A stretch of 64,000 nt of DNA, taken from assembly GCA_025210525.1 (NCBI GenBank), contig JAOARP010000053.1, forward strand, positions 233,494 through 297,493. Reading direction: 5' to 3'. A model generated the notes under the pieces. It was not told where the DNA came from. It saw only the letters and a list, made by a program, of their open reading frames with translations, and did not search any database. Position 1 is the first letter of the stretch. Every line of letters begins with the position of its first letter. Shown piece by piece: positions 34,976 through 44,375 of the stretch. Position numbers and translations under genes: made by a program. The DNA is from Marinisporobacter sp. (GTDB lineage: Bacteria; Bacillota; Clostridia; Peptostreptococcales; Thermotaleaceae).

Positions 34976-35953
34976 ATGAAAACATTTATAAAGGGAATCG
35001 AGGAAAGAATATTAGCGGGTGGAGAAATTACCTATGAAGAAGCAGTAACGTTAATGGAAATAGATGAAAGAAATGAAGAAATACTAAATGTTCTCTTTGA
35101 TGTAGCAAATAGAATTCGAGAAAAATTTGTAGGAAATGAAGCAGATCTTTGTACGATTATGAATGCAAAGAGTGGAAGATGCTCAGAGGATTGTAAATAT
35201 TGTGCTCAATCTAGTCATTATCAAACAGGTGTGGATGTTTATGATTTATTAGAGTATGATAAAATTTTAGAAAGAGCTTTAGAGATGCAAAGAGATGGAG
35301 CACATCGTTTTTCATTAGTTACGAGTGGAAGAGGAATGGATGGAGAGGATTTTGAAAAAATAATAAAAATCTATGAAAAACTGAACAAGGATACAAATTT
35401 AAAAATATGTGCATCCCATGGAATCATATCTTATGAACAGGCTAAAAAACTAAAAATGGCAGGGGTGAGCATGTATCATCATAATGTAGAAACCAGCAAG
35501 GAGTTTTATGAGTCTATTTGTAGTACGCATACCTATGAGGATCGAATTAATACTATTAAAAATGTGCAAAAAGCAGGACTAGATTTATGTTGTGGTGGAA
35601 TCATAGGAATGGGAGAGGCAAGGAAAGATCAAGTAGAAATGGCTTTTGAAATAAAGGGGTTAGGAATCAAATCTGTTCCTATTAATATTTTAAATCCTGT
35701 AAAAGGAACTCCCTTAGAAGATACGAAAAAAATATCAGCATTAGAATCATTAAAGACCATGGCTGTTTTTAGATTGATTATACCAGATGGTTCTATTCGT
35801 TATGCAGGTGGTAGGATTGCTTTAGGAGAGTTGCAGTATGTTGGATTTAAGGCAGGTGTAAATGCAGCACTTGTAGGAAATTATTTAACTACTGTAGGAA
35901 ATAAAATAGTAGAGGATATTGAAATGATCAAAAAACAAGGGTTTGAAGTTTAA
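34976..35953 (+). CDS. bioB: Biotin synthase
   Basis: This 325-aa radical SAM enzyme inserts sulfur into dethiobiotin. The CSEDCKYCAQSSHY motif supplies the CX3CX2C 4Fe-4S site. MYHHNVETSKEFY, CCGGIIGMGE and the 2Fe-2S ligand arginine region IRYAGGRIALGE are conserved. No bioA, bioD or bioF is present here, so the cell may import dethiobiotin or make it elsewhere. Confidence 0.95.
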   Translation: MKTFIKGIEERILAGGEITYEEAVTLMEIDERNEEILNVLFDVANRIREKFVGNEADLCTIMNAKSGRCSEDCKYCAQSSHYQTGVDVYDLLEYDKILERALEMQRDGAHRFSLVTSGRGMDGEDFEKIIKIYEKLNKDTNLKICASHGIISYEQAKKLKMAGVSMYHHNVETSKEFYESICSTHTYEDRINTIKNVQKAGLDLCCGGIIGMGEARKDQVEMAFEIKGLGIKSVPINILNPVKGTPLEDTKKISALESLKTMAVFRLIIPDGSIRYAGGRIALGELQYVGFKAGVNAALVGNYLTTVGNKIVEDIEMIKKQGFEV

Positions 35954-35984
35954 CATATAGTCCAGGAGGACTATATGTTTTTCT
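35953..35984 (+). terminator. Terminator of bioYB
   Basis: ACATATAGTCC / GGACTATATGT is a perfect 11-bp stem with loop AGGA, overlapping the bioB stop, then TTTTTCTTT. Confidence 0.9.
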
Positions 35985-36112
35985 TTCTAAAAAACATGGA
36001 AAAATTTACGAAATATTAGAGGATTATTCATCATTATGGAGAATTTACATATTGTTGTGCTATTTTTAAAATGGGAGTATTGTACTATTGTTAATTAAAG
36101 GGGACTTTTTCA

Positions 36113-36736
36113 ATGGAAAAATGTATAGGGAAAATTTTAGGGGTGTATGAAAAGTATTTAGAAATTGACGAAGGGCAAAAAGCTATTTTGAAATATTCTT
36201 TGCAAGTAATGATGAGTGCTATTTTAGGGTATTTTTTGGCTTTAATGCTTGCGTGGTATCTAGGGATCTTTTCATATGTATTAGTAATGATGCTGACAAT
36301 ATCTGTATTAAGAGCTTCTTCGGGGGGGGCTCATTGTGAAAACATATGGAATTGTGCAATTTTTGGAATGATTGTAGCGAATGCTTTAGGATTTTTGGCA
36401 AAGGTGATTACACCTACGAAAGATATGGTATTATCTACAATAGTAGTTGTTTTTTTATTTGGATTATGGAGTATTAGTGAGTATGCACCAGCAGATACAC
36501 CACAAAAACCTATTACTTCTATAGAGAAAATAAAAAAATTAAAGAGAAGGTCATTATTTATTTTATTAGTGTGGTGTGGTTTAAATATAGCATATTATTT
36601 GGTTTTTAATAGCGTTCATGGGATGATGTTTGCATCTAGTTTGGGGGTGTTATGGCAATGTTTGTCCATAACAAAAGTTGGGTACAAACTCTGGCATCAG
36701 TCAGATGTTTTACTAAATAAAATATTGGGAAAATAG
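36113..36736 (+). CDS. agrB: Accessory gene regulator B, AgrD-processing protease
   Basis: This 207-aa membrane cysteine protease processes and cyclises the AgrD peptide. The catalytic pair is visible as H74 and C81 (GGAHCENIWNC), seven residues apart as in known AgrB proteins. Five or six hydrophobic segments follow. RBS AAAGGGGA. The agrD gene follows 12 bases later. Confidence 0.93.
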   Translation: MEKCIGKILGVYEKYLEIDEGQKAILKYSLQVMMSAILGYFLALMLAWYLGIFSYVLVMMLTISVLRASSGGAHCENIWNCAIFGMIVANALGFLAKVITPTKDMVLSTIVVVFLFGLWSISEYAPADTPQKPITSIEKIKKLKRRSLFILLVWCGLNIAYYLVFNSVHGMMFASSLGVLWQCLSITKVGYKLWHQSDVLLNKILGK

Positions 36737-36748
36737 GAGGGGATACGA

Positions 36749-36874
36749 ATGATGAGAAGAATATTACAATTATCTTGTGCAATTCTTACATTTTTAGCAC
36801 TTACAAATGCAGCATCAGCATGCTCTACTTGTGGGTATCAACCAGAATTACCTGAGCAGCTAAAAGAAATGTAA
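36749..36874 (+). CDS. agrD: Cyclic lactone autoinducer peptide precursor
   Basis: This 41-aa precursor lies behind AGGAGGGG. It has an amphipathic N-terminal leader (MMRRILQLSCAILTFLALT) with AASA before the core, core residues CSTCGYQ (cysteines 25 and 28), and the acidic tail PELPEQLKEM. This three-part layout is that of clostridial AgrD. AgrB is expected to cut before PELP and form a thiolactone to one cysteine. Two cysteines in the core leave the ring size open. Confidence 0.88.
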   Translation: MMRRILQLSCAILTFLALTNAASACSTCGYQPELPEQLKEM

Positions 36875-36875
36875 G

Positions 36876-36914
36876 AATTAATAGCAATAGAGCATTGCTC
36901 TATTGCTATTAATT
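36876..36914. other. Long perfect stem-loop between agrD and the kinase genes
   Basis: An 18-bp perfect stem starting AATTAATAGCAATAGAGC and ending GCTCTATTGCTATTAATT has a 3-base loop. It lacks a T-run on either side, so it may be an attenuator or an mRNA processing and stability hairpin that sets the ratio of agrBD to the sensor genes. Confidence 0.6.
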
Positions 36915-36939
36915 ACTGATGAGATGAAAGGAAGAGTAT

Positions 36940-37422
36940 ATGGATATAATTGAGAAAATATTAAGCTATTTTATTGAAGGCTTTTTTATGGTAGGAGCAG
37001 GTTTAGCTCTTATAGGCATACGTCTTGATCTTAAGAAAATAGCAATTATTTCTATAATACATAGTTTGATTGTATACGGTGTTCGAAGCTTTTACATCCA
37101 AAATAATATTCCTTTTGGAACCCATATGTTTATATTGTTTATCTGTTTTATAATATTAATTAGATTAATTGGAAAACAGAGAATATTAGATAGTATCATT
37201 GCTGGATTTATTAGTTTTTTATTGTTATTATGGGGAGAGGGTGTATTTTTCTTTCCATTTTTAAAATTATTTAAACTAGATTCTCAAACTTTAATTTTCA
37301 AGCTAGGTGGATTATTGGTAGGGATTTTATTATCAGATTTTTTGTTGATTATAGGATTTTTTATAGGATATGTTTTTAAAATTACATTGATTGATTTTAA
37401 TCAATTTCATGAGAATAAATGA
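36940..37422 (+). CDS. Membrane protein, probable sensory half of a split Agr-type receptor
   Basis: This 160-aa protein has five hydrophobic segments and almost no soluble part. It has no catalytic motif. It is translationally coupled to the histidine kinase gene that follows (ATGA overlap). AgrC receptors have a 5-6 helix N-terminal sensor fused to the kinase. Here the sensor appears to be a separate polypeptide. That is inference from size, topology and neighbours. ATG 36940 follows AAAGGAAG. Confidence 0.7.
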   Translation: MDIIEKILSYFIEGFFMVGAGLALIGIRLDLKKIAIISIIHSLIVYGVRSFYIQNNIPFGTHMFILFICFIILIRLIGKQRILDSIIAGFISFLLLLWGEGVFFFPFLKLFKLDSQTLIFKLGGLLVGILLSDFLLIIGFFIGYVFKITLIDFNQFHENK

Positions 37423-37436
37423 TAAGGATGATTTAT

Positions 37437-38300
37437 ATGAAGATTTCTGTTCGAGCATACATCTTAATAGGTTTAATATTATTACAGAGTGTTATTGTTA
37501 TGTTTTTGACGAATGGTACAATTCTAAAATTAATGAATAATGTAGTTGTTAATTTTCAATATTCTTATTATATGGGAATAGTAATCAATGTTCTTGGGGT
37601 TAGTGCAATCATTTGTATTTTTTACATCTTGAAATTTCTAAAAATAGAAAAAGATAATATCATCAAGCTAAATAATTCTAAGGAAGTTATTGATGCATTG
37701 CAAGGACAAAAGCATGATTTTATCAATCATTTAAATTTAATTGCGGGAATGCTTCAAGTAGAACAAAGCAAAAAAGCATTAGATTACATTTTTAAAATCT
37801 CTCAAAAGGTAGAGAGTGTTTTTTCTATATCTAAAATTAAAAATATTGAAATAGCAGCTATTCTAGGAAGAAAATGTACTATTGCAGAGAATAAAGGAAT
37901 GAAGGTTGAACTAGATATTAGCACTTCGTTAGAAGATTTATATATAGACTCTTTAGAGCTTTGTACTGTATTGTTTAATTTAATAGATAATGCTATTGTT
38001 GAACTAGAAAATTGCAAAGAGGAAGAGAAGGTTCTTACCATAGATATTGCTGAGCATGAGGAGTCGTATGTTATTTTGATAGGGAATTCATATCCTATAT
38101 TGCCTGAGAATTTACATGAAAAGATCTTTGAAAAAGGATATTCTACAAAAGAAGGGGAAGGACATGGGTATGGGCTTAATATTGTAAAACAAATTATTTA
38201 TAAAAATAAAGGGGATATTACTGTAGAAAGTTATGAAAATGTAGGAACGATTTTTACTATATTTCTGCCTAAAGGCGAGTGTATGGAAAAATGTTCATAA
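37437..38300 (+). CDS. Sensor histidine kinase, AgrC/SpoOB-like
   Basis: ATG 37437 follows AAGGA by eight bases; the frame also opens at ATG 37419, overlapping the previous stop. The 287-aa protein has two membrane helices (about 5-27 and 43-65), then the phospho-acceptor segment QKHDFINHLNLIAGML. The GHKL ATPase domain shows NLIDNAIVEL (N box), EKGYSTKEGEGHGYGLNIVK (G boxes) and IFTIFLP. It is the expected receptor kinase for the AgrD peptide. No LytTR response regulator (AgrA) lies next to it. Confidence 0.88.
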   Translation: MKISVRAYILIGLILLQSVIVMFLTNGTILKLMNNVVVNFQYSYYMGIVINVLGVSAIICIFYILKFLKIEKDNIIKLNNSKEVIDALQGQKHDFINHLNLIAGMLQVEQSKKALDYIFKISQKVESVFSISKIKNIEIAAILGRKCTIAENKGMKVELDISTSLEDLYIDSLELCTVLFNLIDNAIVELENCKEEEKVLTIDIAEHEESYVILIGNSYPILPENLHEKIFEKGYSTKEGEGHGYGLNIVKQIIYKNKGDITVESYENVGTIFTIFLPKGECMEKCS

Positions 38301-38319
38301 AAATTAGGGAGGATAAAAT

Positions 38320-38355
38320 ATGATTAAGGTTAGAGATTGCATGAATAAAGACTAA
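38320..38355 (+). pseudogene. 11-codon ORF with good RBS, possible stub of a CBS-domain gene
   Basis: ATG 38320 follows GGGAGGATAAA and encodes MIKVRDCMNKD before TAA. The sequence resembles the first residues of CBS-domain proteins (M-K-V-R-D-x-M-x-K-D). A terminator follows within 20 bases. It is either the stub of a deleted gene or a tiny leader peptide. Confidence 0.3.
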
Positions 38356-38374
38356 GGTTTTTGTTGTTATTTAG

Positions 38375-38400
38375 AGACTAGAAAGTAGTCTTTTTTTTTT
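38375..38400 (+). terminator. Terminator of the agr locus
   Basis: AGACTA pairs with TAGTCT around GAAAG, followed by ten T residues. Confidence 0.8.
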
Positions 38401-38592
38401 GCTTTAAAATAGTAAAATCCAAACAAATTGATAGATGAAAATAAAGGAAAAAAGCGATAATATGTCGAAATGTATGAAAATATAGAATATAATGTAAATT
38501 AAGATAATATTTCACATGGAATAAGCATAAAGGAGGGTCGGTGGTAACTATTTAATACAAAGGAAGAAAATAAGGAAGAGGAGCGTGATAGT

Positions 38593-40653
38593 GTGAAAAG
38601 CATAAAAAGTAAGTTGATTGTATGGTTTACAATGTGTATGAGTGTTATTTTAATTACCATAAGTTTTTTAAATTATCATGTATCTAAAAGCCAACTAAAA
38701 AAAGAACTTGAAATGGAAGAAATGATGAATGCAGAAAGTATTGCATATAATATCGATCGAAATGTAAAAAGTGCTGAAAAAATCGCTGATACTGTTGCGC
38801 AAATGAGTGAGCAATTGATTTATGATCAGAATAATTATATAAATACAAAAGAATATTTAACAAAAACACTGAGTAATATCTTAAAAACAAATGATGACTT
38901 AGAAACCATATATACTTTTTTTAAACCAGAGATGCAAATTAGTCAAGAAATGCCGTATGTGTGTATTTTAAGAGGTGAGAATAAAAAACCTGAGCCTTTT
39001 GAAACAGATAAAATAGAGGAATTTCCCTATTGGGAAATGGACTGGTATCAATTAGGAAAGACTTCGGGAAATTTTGATTGGACAGAACCTTATCTTGAAG
39101 AAGCTACGGGAAGAACTTTGATTTCTGGAGTAAAAAAACTTAAAAATGGGGAAGATGAATATATTGGGGTAGCAGGAATGGATTTTCACTTAAAGAAAAT
39201 AGAAAGTATTATGGAAAAGATTGAGTTAAAAGAAGGCGGATTTTCTTTTTTAGTATCTAACAAAGGTACTTATATTTATCATCCAAATAAAGAATATACA
39301 TTAAAAAAGAATATTCATGATGAAGATGATCCATTTAATAAGTTGGTTGAGAATATAGAAAAAAATGAAGAAGGCTATCAACAAATAAAATATAAAAATA
39401 AGGATTACTATGTATTTTATCATGGGATAGAGTCAAGTAAATGGACTGTAGGGATTGCTTATCCAGCAGACATTCTTACGAAGGAATTACAAAAAAATTT
39501 CTTGTTAAATATGGGTGCACTAATGGTAGGTATTTTACTGATTATTTCCATTTCAGCAGGTCTAAGTAAAATACTCTTTAAATCTATAGAGTTAGGATTA
39601 AAGACTTCAAGAGCATTAGCACAAGGAGATTTGACCAATAAAATTGAAGTGAATATTGAAGATGAAATAGGCAATTTAGTAAAAGAAATAGATGGGGCTT
39701 TACAAGGACTTCGAAAAATACTCATAGATGTGAATGTAGATACAGAAAATTTAGAGGAAATATCAGGTGAATTGACTATTGTTAATAAAGATTTAGTTTC
39801 TAAATCTAATCACATTATTGAACAAGTAAAAGCTGTTCAACAAAATATTTCTATTGAAGGAGCAAATATCCATAGTGTATATGGAAATTTTGAAGAAGTT
39901 GCTAGCTTTACTGAGGAAATAAATTTAGCATCACAGGAAAATGTTAAGAAGACGATTCAAAGTGTAAAAGCTGTTGAAAGTACGAAACAAATTATAGAAG
40001 CATCTATTAATCAATTAGATAAAGTAATCAAATTAGTTGAATTTGCAGTAGGTGCCATTCAAAGGCTTGAACAAAGAGCTGAACAAATAGAAAGCACCTT
40101 AGGTCTTATTAGGAATATTTCTAAACAGACAAATTTATTAGCCCTCAATGCCAGTATAGAAGCTGCTCGTGCAGGGGAACTAGGAAAAGGTTTTGCAGTT
40201 GTAGCTGATGAGATCAGAAAACTTGCAGAGCAATCATCAGAGACCGTAGACAAAATAGAAAAATTAATCAATGATATTAATGTAGAATCTAATGAAACTC
40301 TTGCGTCTATGGATACAGATGTTAAAGAAACTACTGCTCAACTAGAAAATATAAAAGATACCCAAGCTAATTTAGATGATATTTTATTAAATCTTCACAA
40401 CTTCGTAGAAGTGTCTAAAGGTTTAGATCAAATGATTAAAGAACAAGCAAAAGCTACAGCTTCGGCAAAAGATTCTATGATGACAATATCTAATTCTACA
40501 GAGAAAATAGAATTTTCTATAGAAGATATAGGAAATGCAACTTTAGAACAAGAAGAGATTGTAAAAAAAGTAGAAAAAAATTCAGAAGAGTTACACAATA
40601 TATCTCAAAAGCTCAAAAACTCTATTGCACGATTTAAGATAAAGGAAGAATAG
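38593..40653 (+). CDS. Methyl-accepting chemotaxis protein with dCache-type sensor
   Basis: This 686-aa protein starts at GTG 38593. A first membrane helix (about 7-29) precedes an extracellular dCache domain (about 35-305) with [45 protein letters not shown] and KWTVGIAYP. The second membrane helix (about 312-335) leads to HAMP and the signalling domain with [19 protein letters not shown]. It is monocistronic, with no clear terminator before the next gene. The ligand is unknown. Confidence 0.93.
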   Translation: MKSIKSKLIVWFTMCMSVILITISFLNYHVSKSQLKKELEMEEMMNAESIAYNIDRNVKSAEKIADTVAQMSEQLIYDQNNYINTKEYLTKTLSNILKTNDDLETIYTFFKPEMQISQEMPYVCILRGENKKPEPFETDKIEEFPYWEMDWYQLGKTSGNFDWTEPYLEEATGRTLISGVKKLKNGEDEYIGVAGMDFHLKKIESIMEKIELKEGGFSFLVSNKGTYIYHPNKEYTLKKNIHDEDDPFNKLVENIEKNEEGYQQIKYKNKDYYVFYHGIESSKWTVGIAYPADILTKELQKNFLLNMGALMVGILLIISISAGLSKILFKSIELGLKTSRALAQGDLTNKIEVNIEDEIGNLVKEIDGALQGLRKILIDVNVDTENLEEISGELTIVNKDLVSKSNHIIEQVKAVQQNISIEGANIHSVYGNFEEVASFTEEINLASQENVKKTIQSVKAVESTKQIIEASINQLDKVIKLVEFAVGAIQRLEQRAEQIESTLGLIRNISKQTNLLALNASIEAARAGELGKGFAVVADEIRKLAEQSSETVDKIEKLINDINVESNETLASMDTDVKETTAQLENIKDTQANLDDILLNLHNFVEVSKGLDQMIKEQAKATASAKDSMMTISNSTEKIEFSIEDIGNATLEQEEIVKKVEKNSEELHNISQKLKNSIARFKIKEE

Positions 40654-40697
40654 TAAAATTTTCATGGGAATAAACATATAAGTTTTTTGTCACATCA

Positions 40698-40706
40698 TGG
40701 TATAAT
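40698..40706 (+). promoter_or_regulatory. Extended -10 promoter of the SH3/DUF4015 lipoprotein gene
   Basis: TGGTATAAT, about 30 bases before the start codon at 40736. TTTTTTGTCA lies upstream as a poor -35. Confidence 0.55.
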
Positions 40707-40735
40707 AGAGTAAAACATAAGAGAGAGGTGTCTTA

Positions 40736-42217
40736 ATGAACAAAAATAAAAAGACTTTAGTCGCAGCAGTGATTGCGCTAACGATGGGAAGCACCATGAT
40801 GCTTAGTGGATGCCAGGCACCAGCCTCAAAGGCAGATGAAACCACTACGAAAGAAGTTTATGAGGAGAATCAAAATACAGGTAGTGAGGAAACTGCATCA
40901 GAAGAAAATAAAAAAGAAGAACAGAAAAATGTTGTGTATATTAGTGCCAGTAAATTAAATGTACGTCAAGAGGCTACAAAGGATTCGGCTATTGTAGATA
41001 GTTTCATGAAGGGAACTGGCGTTGAAGTTGTTGAAGAACAAAAAACGGAGAATGGTGATGTTTGGTATAGAATTTCCTTTGATACAATGGAAGGGCAAAA
41101 GAACGGATGGATTAAATCTGAGTATACAGTAAAGGATCGGACAGAATTGTTAAGTGAATCTCTAAGGATACTAGATTTCTCCCCTCAACAGAAAGTGGAT
41201 GAATATAAAAACAATCCAAGGGTGAAGGTAAAAGGGGTTTACATGACAGAGCATTCTTTTATAGGAAAAGGATTTGAAAGGCTTTTAAAGCTTGCTAAGG
41301 AGACAGAAATTAATGCATTTGTTATAGATGTAAAGGATGATGATGGTATTATGCTGTTCCCAACAGATGCAGCAGCTAAATATTCTCCAGAGGCTAATGA
41401 TAGAGCAAGAATAAATATTGAAAAATTCCAAGAAAGAATGCAAATTTTAAAAGATAATGGTATTTATGCTATTGCAAGAATCGTTACCTTTAAAGATCCT
41501 ACCTATACAAAGCAGCATCCTGATAGAGCTATTCTTGACAAAAGAACAGGAAAAACCTTTGTAAGTAGAGATAAGCTAAGATGGGCGTCTCCTCATGATC
41601 GTGAGCTTTGGAGCTATGATATAGAAGTAGCAAAAGAAGCTGCAAGATTAGGCTTTAATGAAATCCAATTTGACTATGTTCGTTTCCCTGCATCTAATGG
41701 AAATAAGCTTGATAAAGTGCTAGATTATAGAAATGTTAGTGAAGACCATAGTAAGCCTCAAACCATACAACATTTCCTACAACAAGCTTATAGAGAGCTT
41801 TCAAAAGAGGAAGTTTATATAAGTGCAGATATATTTGGATTAGTAGGTTCTGTTGCTGATGATATGGGACTTGGTCAATATTGGGAAGCTGTAAGTAATG
41901 TAACAGATTATGTATCTCCTATGATGTATCCAAGTCACTATGCAAATGGAACGTATAATTTATCTGTTCCAGATGCTTATCCATATGAGACGGTATACCA
42001 AGGGGTAAAGGATTCTATTTCAAGAAATAAAAATATTGAGACGCCTGCAAGGATAAGACCATGGATTCAAGATTTTACAGCTAGCTGGGTAAAGGGATAT
42101 ATTAAATATGGACCAAAACAGGTGAAGGATCAAATTAGAGCGTTAGAAGAAAATGGTGTAGAAGAATATTTATTATGGAATGCAGCTAATAAATATTCAG
42201 AAGATGCTTTAAAATAG
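40736..42217 (+). CDS. Lipoprotein with SH3 domain and DUF4015 putative glycoside hydrolase domain
   Basis: This 493-aa protein has a signal peptide ending MMLSGC (lipid-anchored Cys ~26), then an acidic linker (about 30-65). A bacterial SH3 domain follows (about 67-130, ISASKLNVRQEATKDS and WYRISF). The C-terminal DUF4015 TIM-barrel-like domain (about 160-490) contains VKGVYMTEHS, AFVIDVKDDDG and FNEIQFDYVRFP. Members are predicted glycosidases. With the SH3 part, binding to cell-wall glycan is likely. The RBS is AGAGAGGTG. Confidence 0.88.
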   Translation: MNKNKKTLVAAVIALTMGSTMMLSGCQAPASKADETTTKEVYEENQNTGSEETASEENKKEEQKNVVYISASKLNVRQEATKDSAIVDSFMKGTGVEVVEEQKTENGDVWYRISFDTMEGQKNGWIKSEYTVKDRTELLSESLRILDFSPQQKVDEYKNNPRVKVKGVYMTEHSFIGKGFERLLKLAKETEINAFVIDVKDDDGIMLFPTDAAAKYSPEANDRARINIEKFQERMQILKDNGIYAIARIVTFKDPTYTKQHPDRAILDKRTGKTFVSRDKLRWASPHDRELWSYDIEVAKEAARLGFNEIQFDYVRFPASNGNKLDKVLDYRNVSEDHSKPQTIQHFLQQAYRELSKEEVYISADIFGLVGSVADDMGLGQYWEAVSNVTDYVSPMMYPSHYANGTYNLSVPDAYPYETVYQGVKDSISRNKNIETPARIRPWIQDFTASWVKGYIKYGPKQVKDQIRALEENGVEEYLLWNAANKYSEDALK

Positions 42218-42260
42218 AAATGAGATTTATACAAATTTTTGAAAAAATATAATCGGTTGA

Positions 42261-42299
42261 GAAGGCAATCTTAAATTTATAAGATTGTCTTCTTTTTTT
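42261..42299 (+). terminator. Terminator after the lipoprotein gene
   Basis: GAAGGCAATCTT pairs with AAGATTGTCTTC (G-T pair) and is followed by seven T residues. Confidence 0.88.
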
Positions 42300-42416
42300 G
42301 TGAAATTAGGGTTATACTATGGTTTGAGAAGCAGATGATACATCAGATTAGATAAAGATAGGGGACAAAAAAGGGTTTTATTAAGAAATTGTATTTCTAC
42401 AAAAAACATGAAACTA

Positions 42417-42445
42417 TTGACAAGGGAAATAGAAATGTATAAAAT
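42417..42445 (+). promoter_or_regulatory. Promoter of the xpt/nucleoside transporter operon
   Basis: TTGACA, 17 bases, TAAAAT. Transcription would start about 20 bases before the purine aptamer. Confidence 0.7.
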
Positions 42446-42468
42446 GAATTTAATCAATTGAATAAAAA

Positions 42469-42539
42469 ACTCGTATAATCCTGAGAATATGGCTCGGAAG
42501 TCTCTACCCTATAACCGTAAATTATAGGCCTATGAGTGA
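42469..42539 (+). promoter_or_regulatory. Purine riboswitch aptamer, guanine-type
   Basis: The conserved core is present: CTCGTATAAT, GATATGG-like AATATGG, AGTCTCTACC and CCGTAAA, closing with CCTATGAGTG. P1 pairs ACTCGTA with the TATGAGT end. The base before TATGAG, equivalent to position 74 of xpt, is C, which indicates guanine or hypoxanthine rather than adenine. The gene it controls (xpt) fits. Confidence 0.93.
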
Positions 42540-42586
42540 AAATTGTTTATGATAGCACGAACATTAGTGTTTTTCGGTATATAGAG

Positions 42587-42646
42587 AAACACCCTGTTTT
42601 TGCAGTTTTCACCATGGTTGAAACTGTAGAGATTGGGTGTTTTTTA
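42587..42646 (+). terminator. Riboswitch-controlled terminator
   Basis: AAACACCC pairs with GGGTGTTT and an inner CAGTTT/AAACTG stem extends it; six T residues follow. The hairpin ends 15 bases before the xpt start, as expected for purine-induced premature termination. Confidence 0.85.
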
Positions 42647-42660
42647 CATGGAGGGAAAAA

Positions 42661-43236
42661 ATGAAACTTTTACAAGAAAAAATCAAAGCAGAAGGCGAAG
42701 TTCTTTCAGAAACCATTTTAAAAGTAGATTCTTTTTTAAATCATCAAATTGATGCTAAATTGATGTTAGAAATAGGAAAGGTATTTGCAGAGAGATTCAA
42801 AAATGAAGGAATTACCAAGGTGATTACCATTGAGGTATCAGGAATTGCACCAGCTATGGCGGCTGCAGCTTATTTAGATGTTCCTTTGGTATTTGCAAAG
42901 AAAACAAAGTCTGTCACTATGGATGAAAATGTTTATAGTAGTCAGGTTGTATCTTTTACGAAAGGAGTTACCAATACGATACAGATTGCGAAAAGGTTTA
43001 TAGATGAGCAAGATAAGATCCTCATTATTGATGATTTTCTTGCTTCTGGAAATGCTCTGGTTGCATTAAATGAAATCATCAATGATGGTGGAGCAACTCT
43101 AGTAGGTACAGGGATTGTTATTGAGAAGGGCTTTCAGAAGGGTGGAGAAAAGCTTCGTAAGGAAGGCTTTAAGATAGAGTCCTTAGCAATTATTGAGAAA
43201 ATGAGTGCAAAAGAAGGAATTATATTTAAAAAATAA
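42661..43236 (+). CDS. xpt: Xanthine phosphoribosyltransferase
   Basis: ATG 42661 (MKLLQEKIKAEG) follows GGAGGG; the longer frame from 42637 would start inside the terminator. The 191-aa protein has VEVSGIAPAMA-like ITIEVSGIAP, the PRPP-binding loop ILIIDDFLASGNAL and FAKKTKS, all typical of Xpt. It converts xanthine and PRPP to XMP for purine salvage. It is first in an operon with the nucleoside ABC transporter. Confidence 0.95.
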   Translation: MKLLQEKIKAEGEVLSETILKVDSFLNHQIDAKLMLEIGKVFAERFKNEGITKVITIEVSGIAPAMAAAAYLDVPLVFAKKTKSVTMDENVYSSQVVSFTKGVTNTIQIAKRFIDEQDKILIIDDFLASGNALVALNEIINDGGATLVGTGIVIEKGFQKGGEKLRKEGFKIESLAIIEKMSAKEGIIFKK

Positions 43237-43265
43237 TATAAAACAAATGAAAAAGGAGAGGGAAT

Positions 43266-44369
43266 ATGAGAAAAAAATTATTGTTATTTGTAGCTTTAGT
43301 AATGTCTTTTGTCATGATTTTTACAGGATGTGGCCAAAAGACTACAGCAGATGAAGCAAAAGAAGGAGATGAGAAACTAAAAATTGCATTTGTTTATGTA
43401 GGACCTGTAGGAGATGCTGGATGGTCTTATGCTCATGATGAAGGAAGAAAATATTTAGTAGAGAACATGCCAGAGGTAGAAACGACTTTTATAGAATCAG
43501 TACCAGAGGGTTCTGACTCAGAGAGAGTATTAACAGAGCTTGCTGAAAAAGGAAATAAGATTATTTTTGCAACAAGCTTTGGATATATGGATTCAGTGAT
43601 GAATGTAGCAAAAAAATATCCAGATGTTACTTTCTTACATTGTTCAGGATATAAAACGGCTGAGAATGTAGCTACTTATTTTGGAAGAATGTATCAACCT
43701 AGATATTTATCTGGTGTTGTAGCAGCGAAGAAAACAAAATCTAACCAAATAGGTTATGTAGCAGCTTTTCCTATTCCAGAAGTAATAAGAGGAATTAATG
43801 CGTTTACATTAGGAGTAAAGAGTGTTAATCCAGAGGCAACTGTAAAAGTAGTTTGGACAAATACATGGTATGATCCAGCAAAAGAAAAAGAAGCTGCAAA
43901 GAGTTTACTAGATGCAGGTGCTGATGTGATTACACAACATCAAGATACACCAGGACCACAGCAGGCAGCTCAAGAGCAAAATGCATTTTCTATTGGATAC
44001 AATACAGATATGAGTCAATTTGCACCAGAGGCTTATTTAACTTCTCCAGTTTGGAATTGGGGACCATACTATGTAAGTACTGTAAAAGCTATAAAAGAAG
44101 GTACATGGAAGTCTGAAAAGTATTGGGGTGGACTTAAGGATGGTGCTGTAGATTTAGCTCCTATGACTAAGTTAGTAGATGATGAAACAAAAGCGATGGT
44201 AGAAGAAGATAAAAAGAAATTAATGGAAACAGATTGGGATGTATTTACAGGAACAATCAAAGACCAAGATGGAAATGTAAAGGTTGAAGAAGGAAAAAAA
44301 TTAACAGATGAAGAGTTACTTTCAATGGATTGGTTCGTTGAAGGAGTAGAAGGAACTATAGGTAAGTAA
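43266..44369 (+). CDS. BMP-family substrate-binding lipoprotein of a nucleoside ABC transporter
   Basis: This 367-aa protein has a lipoprotein signal ending IFTGC (Cys ~22) and the BMP/PnrA fold: IAFVYVGPVGDAGWSYAHDEGRKYL, ATSFGYMDSV, HCSGYK and GADVITQHQDTPGPQQAA. BMP-family proteins bind purine nucleosides. Position between xpt and an ABC transporter, behind a guanine riboswitch, supports purine nucleoside uptake. The RBS is AAAGGAGAGG. Confidence 0.93.
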   Translation: MRKKLLLFVALVMSFVMIFTGCGQKTTADEAKEGDEKLKIAFVYVGPVGDAGWSYAHDEGRKYLVENMPEVETTFIESVPEGSDSERVLTELAEKGNKIIFATSFGYMDSVMNVAKKYPDVTFLHCSGYKTAENVATYFGRMYQPRYLSGVVAAKKTKSNQIGYVAAFPIPEVIRGINAFTLGVKSVNPEATVKVVWTNTWYDPAKEKEAAKSLLDAGADVITQHQDTPGPQQAAQEQNAFSIGYNTDMSQFAPEAYLTSPVWNWGPYYVSTVKAIKEGTWKSEKYWGGLKDGAVDLAPMTKLVDDETKAMVEEDKKKLMETDWDVFTGTIKDQDGNVKVEEGKKLTDEELLSMDWFVEGVEGTIGK

Positions 44370-44375
44370 GTTCTG

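Noticed and set aside
36876..36914. Long stem after agrD considered as a terminator
   Set aside because: The stem is perfect but lacks a T-run on either strand, so it is listed as a stem-loop only.
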